Numbered from the stretch's first letter, positions 38,169 through 49,018 are shown. The stretch is DNA of 64,000 nucleotides from Sulfuracidifex tepidarius (GCF_008326425.1 NZ_AP018929.1:1502875-1566874), one strand, 5' to 3'. A program made the numbers and translations. Notes: a model not told the origin generated them from the letters alone.

Positions 38169-38744
38169 CTACCTTAGCTTATAACCTTTTGACTCTATCT
38201 CTTTTCTGATTTCAGATGTTATCTTGGATAATTCAGGCGAAGTCTTTTCTATTACGCCTATCTCGTAATCGATAATCGTAAGCAACCTATAGAGCTCTGA
38301 TCCAGAATAAACGTTTATTCTGCTGAAGTTTACTAGTAAATCTAACAGGAGCCCATCTCCACGTCTCTTAAGCTCCCATGAATAAGGAGATTTCTTGACC
38401 TCAATTATATCAATATCTACCTCTACTGGATCCTTATCTAGAGTTGATAATGAACACCTAGCTATTAAATATCTCTGTAAAACTGGAACTCCCATATATA
38501 GGGTAAATGGAACTTCATCTCTAAATGAATACCAAAAGTTTTCTGGTTCTGTAAAATTGATAGAACATGTATCATTTAATTGAAGATTTCTAAGAGTTAA
38601 AGTACCTTTATAAATTTTGGCTTTGAGGTTGCCATCCTTCTTTATAATTCCTATAGGTCTAACGATAGGTTTGACGCCGTTAGTTCCTAGAAGAACTTCA
38701 TAGATACCGTCCTTATCAAAAATTAAATCCTCGTTGGTCTTCAT
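38169..38744 (-). CDS. DUF447 family protein
   Basis: A 191-residue archaeal protein of the DUF447 family (FMN-binding split-barrel-like). GIYEVLLGTNGVKPIVRPIGII and GTLTLRNLQLND are the typical N-terminal blocks. Function is unknown; a flavin-dependent role is inferred from the fold only. It is leaderless: GGAATAAATATCG on the minus strand sits about 28 bases upstream of ATG 38744, inside the beginning of the divergent M28 gene. It precedes leuB in the same unit. Confidence 0.75.
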   Translation of the reverse strand: MKTNEDLIFDKDGIYEVLLGTNGVKPIVRPIGIIKKDGNLKAKIYKGTLTLRNLQLNDTCSINFTEPENFWYSFRDEVPFTLYMGVPVLQRYLIARCSLSTLDKDPVEVDIDIIEVKKSPYSWELKRRGDGLLLDLLVNFSRINVYSGSELYRLLTIIDYEIGVIEKTSPELSKITSEIRKEIESKGYKLR

Positions 38745-38751
38745 TTATACT

Positions 38752-40215
38752 GTGTTAAACAAGAACGATATTTATTCCTTAGCGAATTACGGTGAAGTAG
38801 TAGCGGGATCCGATGATGAAAAAAGGATAAGTCATAAAATAATATCTTTAATGGAAGAAATTGTAGATGAAGTGAGAGTTGAGGAAATACGAGTGATGAA
38901 TTGGAAGATACGTGATGGAAAGATTTCATTGGACGGAAAAGAAGCGGAAAAATGCTCTTACGTAATTTTACCTTATTCTCCAAGTTACCATGAAGAGGGA
39001 CTTGTGAATAAGGATTTCATGTTTGAGGAAGTGAGCACGTTATCTCAGATACCCTTTGTCTATGAGAGGTGTCTTAAAAACGAGAACTGCAAAGCACTCT
39101 TTGTTACACTTGATGAAAGATTAAGAAAATTTGTAATAAAGACTCCGCCGTTGTTACAACGAGGACCTAGTATGCCTCCTCCAAAGCCTGTCGTATACGT
39201 TAAGAGAAACTTCTTCGATATGTTCAGAAGATCCTCTAGATTGTGTTTGGACGTTGATACTACTTTCACACCTTATTCAACTGGAACAATAATAGAAGGA
39301 ATACTAAATGGTCAGGATGATCACAAAGCTTTCTACATTTCTGCTCATCATGACCACTGGTTCCACGGTTTTCGTGACAATATGTCGTCTATAGCCGCTT
39401 TACTCGGAGTTAAACGAGGGAAGTATGAAAGACACTTGTTAAGCTTCACAGCAGAGGAATCAGGATCTCCCCATTTTTCAAGCTGGTCTTGGTCTTATGG
39501 ATCTCACGTGTTTACCAAAATGAGAGAAAGTGAACTTGAAAGGGCAGTTTTGAACATAAATCTAGACAATATAGACATAGGTACTCTAGAAACAATATAT
39601 ACTCCAGGTCTCTCTTTGCTCACTAAAAGCATCGAAAACAGTAAACCAGGTTTCGATCCATATAACGATGGCTACTCGTTCGTGAAAGCAGGAATACCTT
39701 CAATAATGATAGAGAGCCGAAACAATCCGGTATACCACAGCGAAGATGACGTCCTAAATGAGGGCATACTTTCTTACGTTACTGAAAGTTTACCTTCTTT
39801 AATAAATAGAATGCTGAACAATGCAGAAGACGTCAATACCCTAGATAGAGATGAGATATCTAATTTCATCAAAGATACATATACATATATAAACACAGAA
39901 ATGAAATCATATTTAACGAATTTTCTTAGAGCAATAGAATCTAACATAAACGTTTTCAGGGGTATCTTAAAGATGATCGGTACCACATCTTCAGTTCAAG
40001 AAAACGGTAAGGTTAGCCTTTTCCCTGTGCTCTATGCAATAAAGAACAGTTCAAAAGAAGCTATTGATGTTGAGGACTTCGGAAGAATAGATAAAATAAA
40101 GGATAATGGATACGGATTAGCGAGAGAATATCTAATTTATTTGGATTCAATAAAGGAGAAAATTTCTGAGATATATATTGATGAGATCTATAACTCACTA
40201 AAGGAGTTCTTCTAA
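38752..40215 (+). CDS. M28-family metallopeptidase
   Basis: A protein of about 487 residues with an M28 (aminopeptidase Y-like) zinc centre: ISAHHDHW with the first His, then FRDNMSS (bridging Asp), FTAEESGS (general-base Glu and zinc-binding Glu), NINLDNID (Asp) and YHSEDDV (last His). No signal peptide is seen, so it acts in the cytoplasm. Start: GTG 38752, because AAAATTAAAT at 38718-38727 lies 26-28 bases upstream; a TTG at 38734 in the same frame would add six residues and overlap the divergent DUF447 start. The 3' end overlaps the HAD gene by 18 bases. Confidence 0.82.
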   Translation: MLNKNDIYSLANYGEVVAGSDDEKRISHKIISLMEEIVDEVRVEEIRVMNWKIRDGKISLDGKEAEKCSYVILPYSPSYHEEGLVNKDFMFEEVSTLSQIPFVYERCLKNENCKALFVTLDERLRKFVIKTPPLLQRGPSMPPPKPVVYVKRNFFDMFRRSSRLCLDVDTTFTPYSTGTIIEGILNGQDDHKAFYISAHHDHWFHGFRDNMSSIAALLGVKRGKYERHLLSFTAEESGSPHFSSWSWSYGSHVFTKMRESELERAVLNINLDNIDIGTLETIYTPGLSLLTKSIENSKPGFDPYNDGYSFVKAGIPSIMIESRNNPVYHSEDDVLNEGILSYVTESLPSLINRMLNNAEDVNTLDRDEISNFIKDTYTYINTEMKSYLTNFLRAIESNINVFRGILKMIGTTSSVQENGKVSLFPVLYAIKNSSKEAIDVEDFGRIDKIKDNGYGLAREYLIYLDSIKEKISEIYIDEIYNSLKEFF

Positions 40216-40917
40216 GTCTACAAGTTTATATGTTACAAAATCTGCATAAAGTTCTGGAAACTTTACCTTATTAGATCTGTCTACTAAAATCGCATTATAA
40301 CCTGCTTTCTTAGAAGCCAAACAGTCTTTAACTGGATCGTCTCCGATCATAACACATTTATCTGGAGATAGACTGGCTTTTTCGCAAGCTATAATAAAAG
40401 GATCTATATTAGGTTTAGGTTTAATTCCATCTTCCCCTCCAATTATTACAACATTAAATACATTATAAAGAGGAAATTTACTTATCCTTTTCTTCTTGTT
40501 ACCTCCTTCACCATCACTGTTGGTTATCATCCCTATCACGTATCTCTTGTTTACTAGATAGTCTAAGAATTGAAGTGCGTCAGGGAAAGGTTCACTTTGA
40601 GAGGCTATAGACCAATAAAGGTTTGTCCAATCATAAAACTGCGATCTGTCTACTCCTTTTATTCCAAGAGCGTCCAAAGACGAAGACCACCACGTATTCC
40701 TGTCCACCACACCTTCTTCATCTAATTTATTTGAAGTATCAAAAACTACTTGCTTTATTTTACTTAAGGAAATATCTTCTTTCGCTTCATCTATAAGGTA
40801 ATCACGAATCTCAGCTGAGACTTTATCTAAAGCCTTGATAGAACTGGACTGAAAATCCACTAATGTATTATCATAATCAAAAAACACAGCTTTTGCAGCG
40901 GAGAAAGGTCTTGACAA
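40198..40917 (-). CDS. HAD-superfamily hydrolase
   Basis: A 239-residue phosphatase-like protein. Motif I is VFFDYDNTLVDF, motif II MITNSDG, motif III the Lys in DGIKPKP, and motif IV MIGDDPVKD. The insert after motif I is a helical C1 cap. Substrate cannot be told; the likely role is removal of phosphate from a small metabolite. It starts six bases after the fusA stop and is probably co-transcribed with fusA. Confidence 0.85.
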   Translation of the reverse strand: MSRPFSAAKAVFFDYDNTLVDFQSSSIKALDKVSAEIRDYLIDEAKEDISLSKIKQVVFDTSNKLDEEGVVDRNTWWSSSLDALGIKGVDRSQFYDWTNLYWSIASQSEPFPDALQFLDYLVNKRYVIGMITNSDGEGGNKKKRISKFPLYNVFNVVIIGGEDGIKPKPNIDPFIIACEKASLSPDKCVMIGDDPVKDCLASKKAGYNAILVDRSNKVKFPELYADFVTYKLVDLEELL

Positions 40918-40923
40918 TTCAAT

Positions 40924-43137
40924 TCACGACAGAAAATCTTCGATCTTAGGCATCTGCTTCGGCATACCTTTCCTTTCTCTTATCTTTAGCACTATGTCTT
41001 GAAGCAAGCTATCTGGTACTGGAGCCCATCTGCTGAACTCTGTACCCCAGAAAGCCTTTCCTCCTGTCGCACCTCTAAGCTCACTTGCCATCTCATAGGA
41101 CTCAGATACGGGTACTTCAGCAGTTATCCTTGCTACACTTCCTGAATCTACAACGTTAATGACTTTACCTCTCTTCCTCGTTATGACTCCAGTCACATTG
41201 CCTATAAGATCCATTGGAACTCTTATATCAAGCTTTTGAATTGGCTCCAGCAATGTAGGTCTGGCGTCAAGGAAAGCTGCAAATATTGCGTTTCTCACTG
41301 CCGGGAACAACTGAGCTGGACCTCTGTGCGCGGGGTCTTCGTGAACAGTAGCGTCGTGAAGTATGACCTTCGTCCCTCTTATAGGCTCGCGTGCTAGAGG
41401 ACCTTCTTTCATAGCTAGTCTGTAGCCCTGAAGTACAGTATCCATAATTTCCCTGAGGTGCTGAACACCGCTTGTCATGTCAACGAATACGTTATCGTTC
41501 TCATCAATAGCAATTATCTTCTTCGCTTCGTCATAGTCCCAGTCGGCTTGCTCTTTCAGTATTTTAGCCATCTCCTTCGGATCCATATCCTCCTTAATGG
41601 TACCATTAGCTATGAGTTCTACTGACTTATCGTTAAGAGGCGCTATACTCATGTAGAATTTGTTATGCTTGTTAGGTGATTTACCTTCGAAGATCCTCTT
41701 GCTAGGCTCCCTTATACTTTCTCTATATACTACTATAGGCGGAGAAGTCTGAACATCTATTCCGTAGTTTTCTCTTAATAGTTGAAGTGAAACTTCTAAA
41801 TGAAGGAATCCCATTCCTGATAGTAAATACTCTCCAGTTTCTTCATTTATCTTAACTACTAGATTTGGATCTTCTATACTCAGCTTCCTGAGAGAATCAA
41901 TCATCTTAGTTAAGTCCTTCGGGTTCTTAGGTTCTATGGCTATTGTCACGACTGGTTCTGAGACATAGTGGAGAGTCTCGAAGCTACCTTGTACGTCCTT
42001 GAAGCGAGGATCTATAGCTGTTTCTCCAGATCTAGCCTTATCCAGACCCAATACTCCAGCTATGTTACCTGCTGGAATCTCCTCAGCTAACTCCCTAGTT
42101 GAGCCCATATAAAGGCTTACTTGCAGTGTCTTTTGTGAACTCTTGGCATTAACTAACCAAACTTCCTCTCCAGATCTCAGAGTTCCTGAAAATACCCTTC
42201 CAGTAGCTACAAGACCGGCGTGAGGATCTACCTTCATGTCAGTTATCATCAACACAAGTGGACCATTGGGATCAGCGTTAAGCATTGCCTTAGCTATTTC
42301 GTTATCTAAATCTCCTTTCCATATCTTGGGAATTCTGTACTTTTGGGCTTCTATTGGATTAGGTACGAATTGAATTACAGTATCCAAGAGAGCGTCATGA
42401 ATTGGAGAAACCGAAGCTAGTTCCTGCAGTTTAGATTTATCAGGAGCTGTGTAGGCATCATAGACAGTCTTGAAATTAACTCCTTTCTTCTGAGCCATTG
42501 GCAAGGAGAATCCCCATTTATCTTTTGCAGAACCGAAAACTACTGTTCCTTTAGCAGGATCCACAGTCCACTTTTCCTTATACTCTGGTTCAGCGTAGCT
42601 ACTTATCATGTTATTTACTTCTGCTATGATGCTAGTTAGCTTTGGAACCATTTCGTCCTTTCCGAGCTTAAGTTCTTTTATTAACCTGTCTATCTTATTG
42701 ACGAAGAGTATTGGTCTTACTCTTTCCTCTAGACTCTGTCTGAGCACTGTTTCTGTTTGGGTCATAACTCCTTCTACTGCATCAACTACGACTATTGAAC
42801 CATCTAGTACTCTGAGACTCCTGGTAACCCTCCCGCTGAAGTCTACGTGTCCAGGGGTATCAATCAGGTTAATGACGTAGCCTTTATTGTCCATCTCGTG
42901 GTAGAGGCTGACGTTAGCTGCTTTTACCGTAATCCCTCTCTGCTGTTCTACACTTAGATAGTCTAACGCTAATGCTTCTCCTGCAACCTTAGGTGATATT
43001 ATTCCCGAAGCCGCCAGTAGAGTGTCGCTTGTAGTGGTCTTCCCGTGATCAACGTGAGCTATTATACCTATATTCCTAACCCTTGTCCTATCCTTCATTA
43101 GGCCTAGGACTTGGTCTGCTGTCTTATAACGTGGCAA
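40924..43137 (-). CDS. fusA: Translation elongation factor aEF-2
   Basis: A 737-residue GTPase that drives translocation. It begins [17 protein letters not shown], with G1 [10 protein letters not shown]3 DTPGHVDF and G4 NKIDR. The C-terminal domain has [12 protein letters not shown]; its modified His (diphthamide site) region is seen in this block. The start is TTG at 43137, matching homologous N-termini; a GTGGTGAG Shine-Dalgarno site lies about eight bases before it. The leader includes TTAATATAAG as TATA. Confidence 0.97.
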   Translation of the reverse strand: MPRYKTADQVLGLMKDRTRVRNIGIIAHVDHGKTTTSDTLLAASGIISPKVAGEALALDYLSVEQQRGITVKAANVSLYHEMDNKGYVINLIDTPGHVDFSGRVTRSLRVLDGSIVVVDAVEGVMTQTETVLRQSLEERVRPILFVNKIDRLIKELKLGKDEMVPKLTSIIAEVNNMISSYAEPEYKEKWTVDPAKGTVVFGSAKDKWGFSLPMAQKKGVNFKTVYDAYTAPDKSKLQELASVSPIHDALLDTVIQFVPNPIEAQKYRIPKIWKGDLDNEIAKAMLNADPNGPLVLMITDMKVDPHAGLVATGRVFSGTLRSGEEVWLVNAKSSQKTLQVSLYMGSTRELAEEIPAGNIAGVLGLDKARSGETAIDPRFKDVQGSFETLHYVSEPVVTIAIEPKNPKDLTKMIDSLRKLSIEDPNLVVKINEETGEYLLSGMGFLHLEVSLQLLRENYGIDVQTSPPIVVYRESIREPSKRIFEGKSPNKHNKFYMSIAPLNDKSVELIANGTIKEDMDPKEMAKILKEQADWDYDEAKKIIAIDENDNVFVDMTSGVQHLREIMDTVLQGYRLAMKEGPLAREPIRGTKVILHDATVHEDPAHRGPAQLFPAVRNAIFAAFLDARPTLLEPIQKLDIRVPMDLIGNVTGVITRKRGKVINVVDSGSVARITAEVPVSESYEMASELRGATGGKAFWGTEFSRWAPVPDSLLQDIVLKIRERKGMPKQMPKIEDFLS

Positions 43138-43226
43138 AACATCTCACCACAATTTCTGGGTAGATTTAAGTTGTCTTATATTAAAATGTAGTGGTAAAAA
43201 TCATCAACAACTTTGCCGTTAGGTCT

Positions 43227-43928
43227 TCACATGAAATCAAACAAAGATTTACTTTGATTGTCTTCTCCTAGATTATCTCCATTTTTCTTAAATTTTTTAT
43301 GTATTATCGAGTACATCATTTCCGCTCTTTTTCTACTCCCTAAGGCTTTCTCTAGCTCTGATATAGAAGCATTACATACTTCTTCTATCGAGTTAAATCT
43401 TTCCATAATCTTCTTTGCCATACTGTTCCCTACGTTCGGAAATGACTCTAATACGTATTCCTGAAAGTCTTCTAACGATGATAATTTCCTTTTATCATGG
43501 ATAGTAATGCTGCGAGAATTCAGTTGTTCCTCCTGTAATTTCTTGGCTATCTTTATTAATATTTCAGCAGTTTCTTCCTTTGATGCAGAATAAATAACAT
43601 TTAGTTTGAAATCAATAATTGAAGATACAACAGCCCCGTTTATGGCCTTCCACTTTTCTGTCACTTGCTTTACTCTTTCTAGACTCCCTTCAACTAGAAG
43701 GAAGGACGTAGGATAAGTCTGGGTCAGCCTCTTTATCTGGTCGAAGAATCTTTTGTCGAATATAGAATTTATGAGATCCATTGCGGCTTTTCTTTCAACT
43801 GCTACGCCGTCTGCTACTACATAGTCACCTACAGTTAGTTGTTGCAGTATTACCATAACGCCTTTCTCCTTAAGTAAAGAAGGAATACCACTTTGAATTT
43901 CTCTCTCATCAACGTAAATTCTTAACAT
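43227..43928 (-). CDS. xpf: Crenarchaeal XPF/ERCC4 structure-specific nuclease
   Basis: A 233-residue short form without helicase domain. The nuclease motif is GVAVERKAAMDLINS (ERKxxxD). Two helix-hairpin-helix units follow (VLESFPNVGNSMAKKI and ELEKALGSRKRAEM). The extreme C-terminus QSKSLFDFM is a PIP box, which in Sulfolobus binds the PCNA clamp and is needed for activity. It cuts flaps and forks in DNA repair. The gene lies between fusA and prefoldin beta. Confidence 0.93.
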   Translation of the reverse strand: MLRIYVDEREIQSGIPSLLKEKGVMVILQQLTVGDYVVADGVAVERKAAMDLINSIFDKRFFDQIKRLTQTYPTSFLLVEGSLERVKQVTEKWKAINGAVVSSIIDFKLNVIYSASKEETAEILIKIAKKLQEEQLNSRSITIHDKRKLSSLEDFQEYVLESFPNVGNSMAKKIMERFNSIEEVCNASISELEKALGSRKRAEMMYSIIHKKFKKNGDNLGEDNQSKSLFDFM

Positions 43929-43963
43929 TAAAAATAATTAAGGGTTTAGAGTAGATATAAAGG

Positions 43964-44344
43964 TTAGGCTTTAGTTACTCCTCCACCGGATTGAGGATAA
44001 TACCTTGACAACATATCATTTATCTTTGATTGAAGGTCCTCCAGCTGCTTTCTAAGTAGACCTTCTTGTTTTTGATAGGCCTTAGATCTTAATTCTAATA
44101 GATCCTTGCGGTCGTTCAGCTCAGACTCAACTTTAGCTTTCTCTGTTTTTACGAAAATGTTTCCTACTATCTTGTATAAGGTAGCGTCAGCAGGCAAAGA
44201 CGATAGCTCTTCCAGCACCTTATTAATCTCTTTCAATTCTCCCTCAACTACAGCTTTCTCCTGTAGCAATTTATCTAATTGATCCTTTAATTGCTGAAAC
44301 TTTCCTAACTGAGTTTGCAGTTCAGGGGGTAATTTCTCTGTCAT
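43964..44344 (-). CDS. pfdB: Prefoldin beta subunit
   Basis: A 126-residue two-coil subunit of the hexameric chaperone. [23 protein letters not shown] and [21 protein letters not shown] are the two helices, with a beta hairpin ([15 protein letters not shown]) between. Its ATG overlaps the end of pcc1 by about 20 bases. Confidence 0.93.
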   Translation of the reverse strand: MTEKLPPELQTQLGKFQQLKDQLDKLLQEKAVVEGELKEINKVLEELSSLPADATLYKIVGNIFVKTEKAKVESELNDRKDLLELRSKAYQKQEGLLRKQLEDLQSKINDMLSRYYPQSGGGVTKA

Positions 44345-44582
44345 TTTTTTCTACCTCTTCTAAAGACTGAAGTATCGTATACAACCATAGTATATAAGAG
44401 TTGAGTATGGCTCTTGACCGGGTTATTGTATCCGCGTCTATCCTAATAGTCAAGCCTTTGTTCAATGATAATTCGACCAGCCCTTTATCGATTTCTTCTT
44501 GATTGATCGCCTTATACAAGAGTTCTGCCATATTTGGATCTATCTGCCTCAAAGAAATTTCAATCCTTGGTCCCATAATCAC
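44322..44582 (-). CDS. pcc1: KEOPS complex subunit Pcc1
   Basis: An 86-residue protein with [21 protein letters not shown] and [15 protein letters not shown], the two-helix, three-strand Pcc1 pattern. In archaea Pcc1 dimerises to join two KEOPS complexes, which make t6A at tRNA position 37. Its place between the Brix gene and prefoldin beta is standard for archaea. Confidence 0.82.
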   Translation of the reverse strand: MIMGPRIEISLRQIDPNMAELLYKAINQEEIDKGLVELSLNKGLTIRIDADTITRSRAILNSYILWLYTILQSLEEVEKNDREITP

Positions 44583-44583
44583 T

Positions 44584-45090
44584 CTACCTTAGTGTCAAAC
44601 TCATTATCGTCTTGGATTCGTCTTCATTAAATCTTACTATACAATCGTCATCCTCTTTATGTACCTTTACTTTGACAGATGCGCTTTCACATAATACAGA
44701 AGCACCCATATCTATCATAAACCATTTTACACGTTCACATCCGTCTTCTATGCTATCTATGCATACACCTCGGTAATTGTAATGAGGACTTCTTTCATTT
44801 CTATCTGATAGAAGAGAAAGCCCGGCGATATCAAAAAAGTACTTCAACTCAAAATTATCTAAGGAAAAAAGTTTCAATGCGGATGGGTTTCCCATCTTGC
44901 TCTCTATTATGCAAAGAAAGTTGGCACCTAGGCGTTGAGAAGTTCGCATTATCGACTCTAAACTTGACCTTCCCCTGTTTAGTTTTATTGAATCAGGGAA
45001 TATCAAAGACAAATAGTTCTCTAAAGACCTGACTCTACTCCCTGCGTCCCTGGAGGTAGTAAAAATTAGTTTAATACGGTGTGTATGCAA
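44584..45090 (-). CDS. Brix-domain ribosome-biogenesis protein (Mil)
   Basis: A short archaeal Brix/IMP4-like protein, here about 168 residues. IKLIFTTSRDAGSRVRSLEN is the conserved N-terminal strand and loop, and NRGRSSLESIMRTSQRLGANF is the sigma70-like repeat region. It aids large-subunit rRNA maturation. The start is uncertain: no ATG or GTG falls near the conserved domain. I give TTG 45090, which overlaps rpl37ae by 20 bases; an ATT at 45075 right after the rpl37ae stop is possible, and the ATG at 45141 lies deep in rpl37ae. Confidence 0.78.
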   Translation of the reverse strand: MHTHRIKLIFTTSRDAGSRVRSLENYLSLIFPDSIKLNRGRSSLESIMRTSQRLGANFLCIIESKMGNPSALKLFSLDNFELKYFFDIAGLSLLSDRNERSPHYNYRGVCIDSIEDGCERVKWFMIDMGASVLCESASVKVKVHKEDDDCIVRFNEDESKTIMSLTLR

Positions 45091-45283
45091 GACCAGCCCA
45101 TTTGGTACCGCATTTCTTGCAAATCCAAATTCCTGATGCAACTCTCTTTACGCTTCCGGTAGTCTTACAGTAAGGGCATTGATGGTCTTCATACCTCTTC
45201 TCCATTATGGCATTCCAAGATTTCCTCAAGCTCGCCCCATACTTGGGACCAAACCTTCCCGCTATCCTACTATCCTTACCCAT
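45071..45283 (-). CDS. rpl37ae: Ribosomal protein eL43 (L37Ae)
   Basis: A 70-residue zinc protein of the large subunit. The two pairs are CPYC and CKKC, and RFGPKYGASLRKSW is the N-terminal signature. It overlaps rrp42 by eight bases. It is part of the exosome superoperon. Confidence 0.95.
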   Translation of the reverse strand: MGKDSRIAGRFGPKYGASLRKSWNAIMEKRYEDHQCPYCKTTGSVKRVASGIWICKKCGTKWAGLAYTPY

Positions 45284-46136
45284 GTTTCATCTCACCAAAG
45301 TCTATTCCTAATAGGTTTTTAAGTTCTCCGAATAGCTTTTCGGCCGTTGATCTAGCCATATTTTCTGCATTATTAATTTCATCAACCGAAAAGGTTCCAT
45401 TTCCGCTTTTCTGCATTCCGACTATCCTGAAATCAGGAGTATAAGAGATAGATATCTTTGCATCAGCTATGCTTTCCTCCTCCAAGTTAGGATCTACAAC
45501 AAGGAACTTGCCTATTTTGGCAACTGTCACTGAAACTACTGGATAATTGAGCGGAAACTTCTCGTTTTTCTCTTCCTTATTTATCGATATCCCGTTATCG
45601 CCTTGTATTATTGAAGGTAGTTTCGTATCATAAAGTGCACAGATAGAAGCTAAAGTACTAGCATCTAAGACATTACCGCTATAATTAAGGATGTATATAT
45701 CGACCCAGGCTGTCCATATCTGTTTACCAGGGACTAAAACCAACCTCGTTAGATCCACAGCCTTGGAGTCTCTCAAACTTCTATCAACAACTCTAGCTAA
45801 CTCTATTGCATTTTCATCTGGAGGACCTGGTTCGAAGGTTTCATATGCTAATGGAAGAAGTTCTACATTAACTACCAGATTACCTTGATTGGGTGTATCT
45901 TGGAACGGTTCTTCTGTTTCTAGCTTGACTCCTGCTAGAACCATCGTTTCCCCCAATTTAAGGAGGCATGACCCATCAGCCTTCTTAGCATATCCTAATG
46001 AAGCTTGGATGTTCCTATAATCTCCTAGTTTCCTTCCGTCAGTTCTGCTTCCATGCTCCAATATGTTTAAGATTGATTCTCTCTTTATTGCAGGTATTAT
46101 GTTCTGATTTGAAGGAGTTATTGACATTTCATTCAC
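45276..46136 (-). CDS. rrp42: Exosome subunit Rrp42
   Basis: A 286-residue RNase PH-fold protein. It pairs with Rrp41 to form the ring of the archaeal exosome and is itself non-catalytic. [14 protein letters not shown] is the family start, and [19 protein letters not shown] is the substrate-binding surface. It overlaps rrp41 by eight bases. Confidence 0.95.
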   Translation of the reverse strand: MNEMSITPSNQNIIPAIKRESILNILEHGSRTDGRKLGDYRNIQASLGYAKKADGSCLLKLGETMVLAGVKLETEEPFQDTPNQGNLVVNVELLPLAYETFEPGPPDENAIELARVVDRSLRDSKAVDLTRLVLVPGKQIWTAWVDIYILNYSGNVLDASTLASICALYDTKLPSIIQGDNGISINKEEKNEKFPLNYPVVSVTVAKIGKFLVVDPNLEEESIADAKISISYTPDFRIVGMQKSGNGTFSVDEINNAENMARSTAEKLFGELKNLLGIDFGEMKHG

Positions 46137-46866
46137 CTTCTTCCTTATACTCTGAGAACCTGCTCCTCAGCGCATTTTTCTCCATTTCATAAATCTGATT
46201 TATTCCTTTTATAGCGAGATCTAATCCGCTCTTAAACTCTGACGGAGTCATATTCCCGTTGATCTGAAGTAGGGTTATCTGACCTAAAGACGGCATCATA
46301 GCTACAGGCATGTCTGCTTCTCCCCACATGTCCTCGGGTTCATTTAAGTCTAGAACTAACTGGCCGTCAGCCTTTCCTACAGCTACACCTGCTATAATGT
46401 CTTTAACGGGTATTCCAGCATCCGCAACTGCAAGAGACGAAGCCATCAAAGCAACTAGTCGGGTACCAGCGTCAGCTTGTAGAACCTCAGCGAAAACATC
46501 TATAACTGACCTTGGAAATTGCTCAACTAAAATGGACGCTTCTAGTGATTCCCTTATTACCTTAGATAATTCAATTTCTCTCCTGCTAGGAGCAGGATTC
46601 TTCCTTTCATCTGTAGAAAACGGGGTCATATGATATCTAACTCTGAGGACAGCCCTATCTGGGAGTGCGAGATGCCTTGGATGCATCTCGCGCGGACCGA
46701 AAACTGCAGCTATTATCTTCGTATTCCCCATTTGAACTATCGCAGAACCATCAGCGTTCTTTAAAACGCCTAGCTCTATAGATACGGGTCTCATTTCATC
46801 AAATTTCCTTCCGTCAGTTCGTCTTCCGTCCTCAAGAATTAACTTTGGTTTCTGCATTTGAAGCAC
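46129..46866 (-). CDS. rrp41: Exosome catalytic subunit Rrp41
   Basis: A 245-residue RNase PH subunit that degrades or polymerises RNA 3' ends using phosphate. It has [33 protein letters not shown], and the acidic catalytic DEMW-like region in [14 protein letters not shown]. Its start overlaps rrp4 by about 35 bases. Confidence 0.97.
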   Translation of the reverse strand: MLQMQKPKLILEDGRRTDGRKFDEMRPVSIELGVLKNADGSAIVQMGNTKIIAAVFGPREMHPRHLALPDRAVLRVRYHMTPFSTDERKNPAPSRREIELSKVIRESLEASILVEQFPRSVIDVFAEVLQADAGTRLVALMASSLAVADAGIPVKDIIAGVAVGKADGQLVLDLNEPEDMWGEADMPVAMMPSLGQITLLQINGNMTPSEFKSGLDLAIKGINQIYEMEKNALRSRFSEYKEEGE

Positions 46867-47575
46867 TCATACCACCTGCCTTTTCTCGTATTAATTGCTT
46901 TATCTTATCTGTAAGACCTTTAATATGTGACTCTGCCTCTATTGTTCTAATCGCAAAGATCAACAACTCTTCGGATACTTTCGAGGGACATTTAGCGAGA
47001 AGTCTACCGTTTTGTGTCACGAAAATGTTACAACCGGTTTCGGATGACAAAGTATCAATCATATTGCGACCCTTGCCTATAATTCTGGCTACTTTATTAG
47101 GCATGAAGTCAATTACTATCCCTGAATTTATCCTTCCCAATTCCTTTCCACCCTTAACCGAGAGAATTGGATCAGTAGTTCTATCGAATTCTTCTACCTT
47201 AGCTATCACATAGTCTCCTACATCCATGAATTTCCTTATCTCCTCTCCTGAATTAACTGGGCGACCTAGAAGAGAAGAAGCTGGAAGATAAGCCGAATAT
47301 GGCGCCTTTATATCGGTCGTCCAACCATATGGCTCTATATCTTTCACTAGGGCTATTACTATGTCACCTACCTTTGGATAGTAAAAAGATCCTTCTAATG
47401 GAATTACCTCAAAAGAGTTCTCTTTGACGTTCACCATGCCTACTACTGTAGAAATGAACTTCTCTCCTACTTTCAGAAAATAAGGAGACCAGCTTAACCT
47501 GAAGTCCCCCTCAGCTATGACGTCCCCTGGAACAACTATAGACCTGCTTTCTACTAGAATTTTCTGTTGGCTCAA
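46832..47575 (-). CDS. rrp4: Exosome RNA-binding cap subunit Rrp4
   Basis: A 247-residue cap protein with an N-terminal domain ([13 protein letters not shown]), an S1 domain ([16 protein letters not shown]) and a KH domain with the typical GRNMID loop ([15 protein letters not shown]). It feeds RNA to the Rrp41-Rrp42 ring. It lies seven bases after SBDS. Confidence 0.95.
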   Translation of the reverse strand: MSQQKILVESRSIVVPGDVIAEGDFRLSWSPYFLKVGEKFISTVVGMVNVKENSFEVIPLEGSFYYPKVGDIVIALVKDIEPYGWTTDIKAPYSAYLPASSLLGRPVNSGEEIRKFMDVGDYVIAKVEEFDRTTDPILSVKGGKELGRINSGIVIDFMPNKVARIIGKGRNMIDTLSSETGCNIFVTQNGRLLAKCPSKVSEELLIFAIRTIEAESHIKGLTDKIKQLIREKAGGMSASNAETKVNS

Positions 47576-47581
47576 ATCCTT

Positions 47582-48280
47582 TCACCTAAATTGTAGCACT
47601 TTTACTTCTACATCTCCTTTGGTTAAAGAATTCAACTTATCAATAACTTCCTGTTGCGCCCCTGCAGGTATCTCTAGTTCAGCTATAAGAGTACCATCTC
47701 CTAACCATTGTGTCTTCTTTACGTCGCCTAAAGATGAAAGAGAGGACTTCACCTTAGCGCCATACTGAGAAGGAACGCTAATTTGAAGCAATGCTCTAGC
47801 AATCTTTATAGGAATTACCTTAGTTATCTCTTTAACTATTTGCATTGCTTGAGCTTCAATCTCTTTATCCATGTCTATATGTACCTTAGCTTGCTCCATT
47901 GCGGCTTCTATTCTATTTGGAGGGATAGGCAATCCAGTCTTTGGATCGACTGCGTTCCTATGGATGAAGTCTATCACTTGTTTCCTCTTTGTCTCTAAAA
48001 GCTCCTTTCTTTGTTCTGATGTAACTGGAATTTCCCCTTTACGCAGTATTTCCTTTATAATAGTATCGTAGTCTAACGTTCCAAACACTTTCTTGAGAGA
48101 AGAAGGAGAAGCTTTCTGACCTTTCTTAATATCTTTATAAACTGTATCAGAAACTACTATATCAGAAATACTTATAGATTTTCCGTTACGAAAATCAAAA
48201 GCTTCTTTTGGTTTAACCAAAATTTCGAATTTCTCACCGTGAGATTCATATCTCACCGTTACAAGGTTCTCTTTTGTCAT
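47582..48280 (-). CDS. sdo1: SBDS ribosome maturation factor
   Basis: A 232-residue SBDS homologue in the usual three domains: FYSH domain with [25 protein letters not shown], a helical middle ([21 protein letters not shown]) and a C-terminal ferredoxin-like domain. In archaea it helps release aIF6 from the 50S subunit. It sits between psmA and rrp4, as in most archaea. Confidence 0.95.
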   Translation of the reverse strand: MTKENLVTVRYESHGEKFEILVKPKEAFDFRNGKSISISDIVVSDTVYKDIKKGQKASPSSLKKVFGTLDYDTIIKEILRKGEIPVTSEQRKELLETKRKQVIDFIHRNAVDPKTGLPIPPNRIEAAMEQAKVHIDMDKEIEAQAMQIVKEITKVIPIKIARALLQISVPSQYGAKVKSSLSSLGDVKKTQWLGDGTLIAELEIPAGAQQEVIDKLNSLTKGDVEVKVLQFR

Positions 48281-48289
48281 AAATGTTTA

Positions 48290-49018
48290 TCACCCAAGCT
48301 TCTGGATGTATGATTGTCTTTCCTCGAAACTACTCTTCCTAAAAGTCCCTGTATCTGCAGAAGCTATACCCAACTCTACTGTATTTGGTGTTAGCTTCTC
48401 TCCTGGCTTCTGAACTACTTGTAAAGCCCTGAGTGCTAAGATCACCGAGTCCTCAAGGTTTAAATCTGGCTTGTAATTTTTCTCTAGATATTCAGTTGCA
48501 GCTGCATCTCCTTGGCCTATAGCTATAGCTTGATAAGGAGTAAATTGACCACTTGGTTCGGTTAAATAGAGTTTTGGAACAGTCTTATCTATGCCTGCAA
48601 TCAGAAGTGCAACACCGAAAGGCCTCACTCCTCCATGCTGAGTATATGCTTGTTTAACGTCTGATATTAATTTAGTTAAATACGCTACGCTTATCGGTTC
48701 ATCATAGACTAGCCTATGCTGTAACGCGTTGGTCCTTGCATAGTCTATGAGTATTCTCCCATCCGAAGCTAATCCAGCGAAGCTACAGCCTATATGATCA
48801 TCAATGATGAAAACCTTCTCTATGTTGTCTAAATCCAGTAGTCTCGACTCCTTTTTTTTCTCACTAGCTATAACAACTCCACTATTTGTCTTTATTCCTA
48901 AAGTAGTCCAACCTTTCTTTACAGCCCCAAAGGCGTAATCGACTTGGTAAAGAGATCCGTCTGGAGAGAATATTGTTATAGCTCTATCATATCCCATTGC
49001 TGCTGGGCCTAAAGCCAA
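48290..49018 (-). CDS. psmA: Proteasome alpha subunit
   Basis: A 242-residue alpha subunit forming the outer rings of the 20S proteasome. GYDRAITIFSPDGSLYQVDYA is the N-terminal gate, and CSFAGLASDGRILIDYAR follows. The start is TTG at 49018 (MALGPAAMGYD), as in Sulfolobus relatives. The minus-strand TTTTTAAAAA near 49052-49061 is the TATA box. The catalytic beta subunits are not in this window. Confidence 0.95.
   Translation of the reverse strand: MALGPAAMGYDRAITIFSPDGSLYQVDYAFGAVKKGWTTLGIKTNSGVVIASEKKKESRLLDLDNIEKVFIIDDHIGCSFAGLASDGRILIDYARTNALQHRLVYDEPISVAYLTKLISDVKQAYTQHGGVRPFGVALLIAGIDKTVPKLYLTEPSGQFTPYQAIAIGQGDAAATEYLEKNYKPDLNLEDSVILALRALQVVQKPGEKLTPNTVELGIASADTGTFRKSSFEERQSYIQKLG

Noticed and set aside
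37871-38209. A 112-codon plus-strand frame
   Set aside because: Antisense to leuB and its upstream junction; no independent signals.
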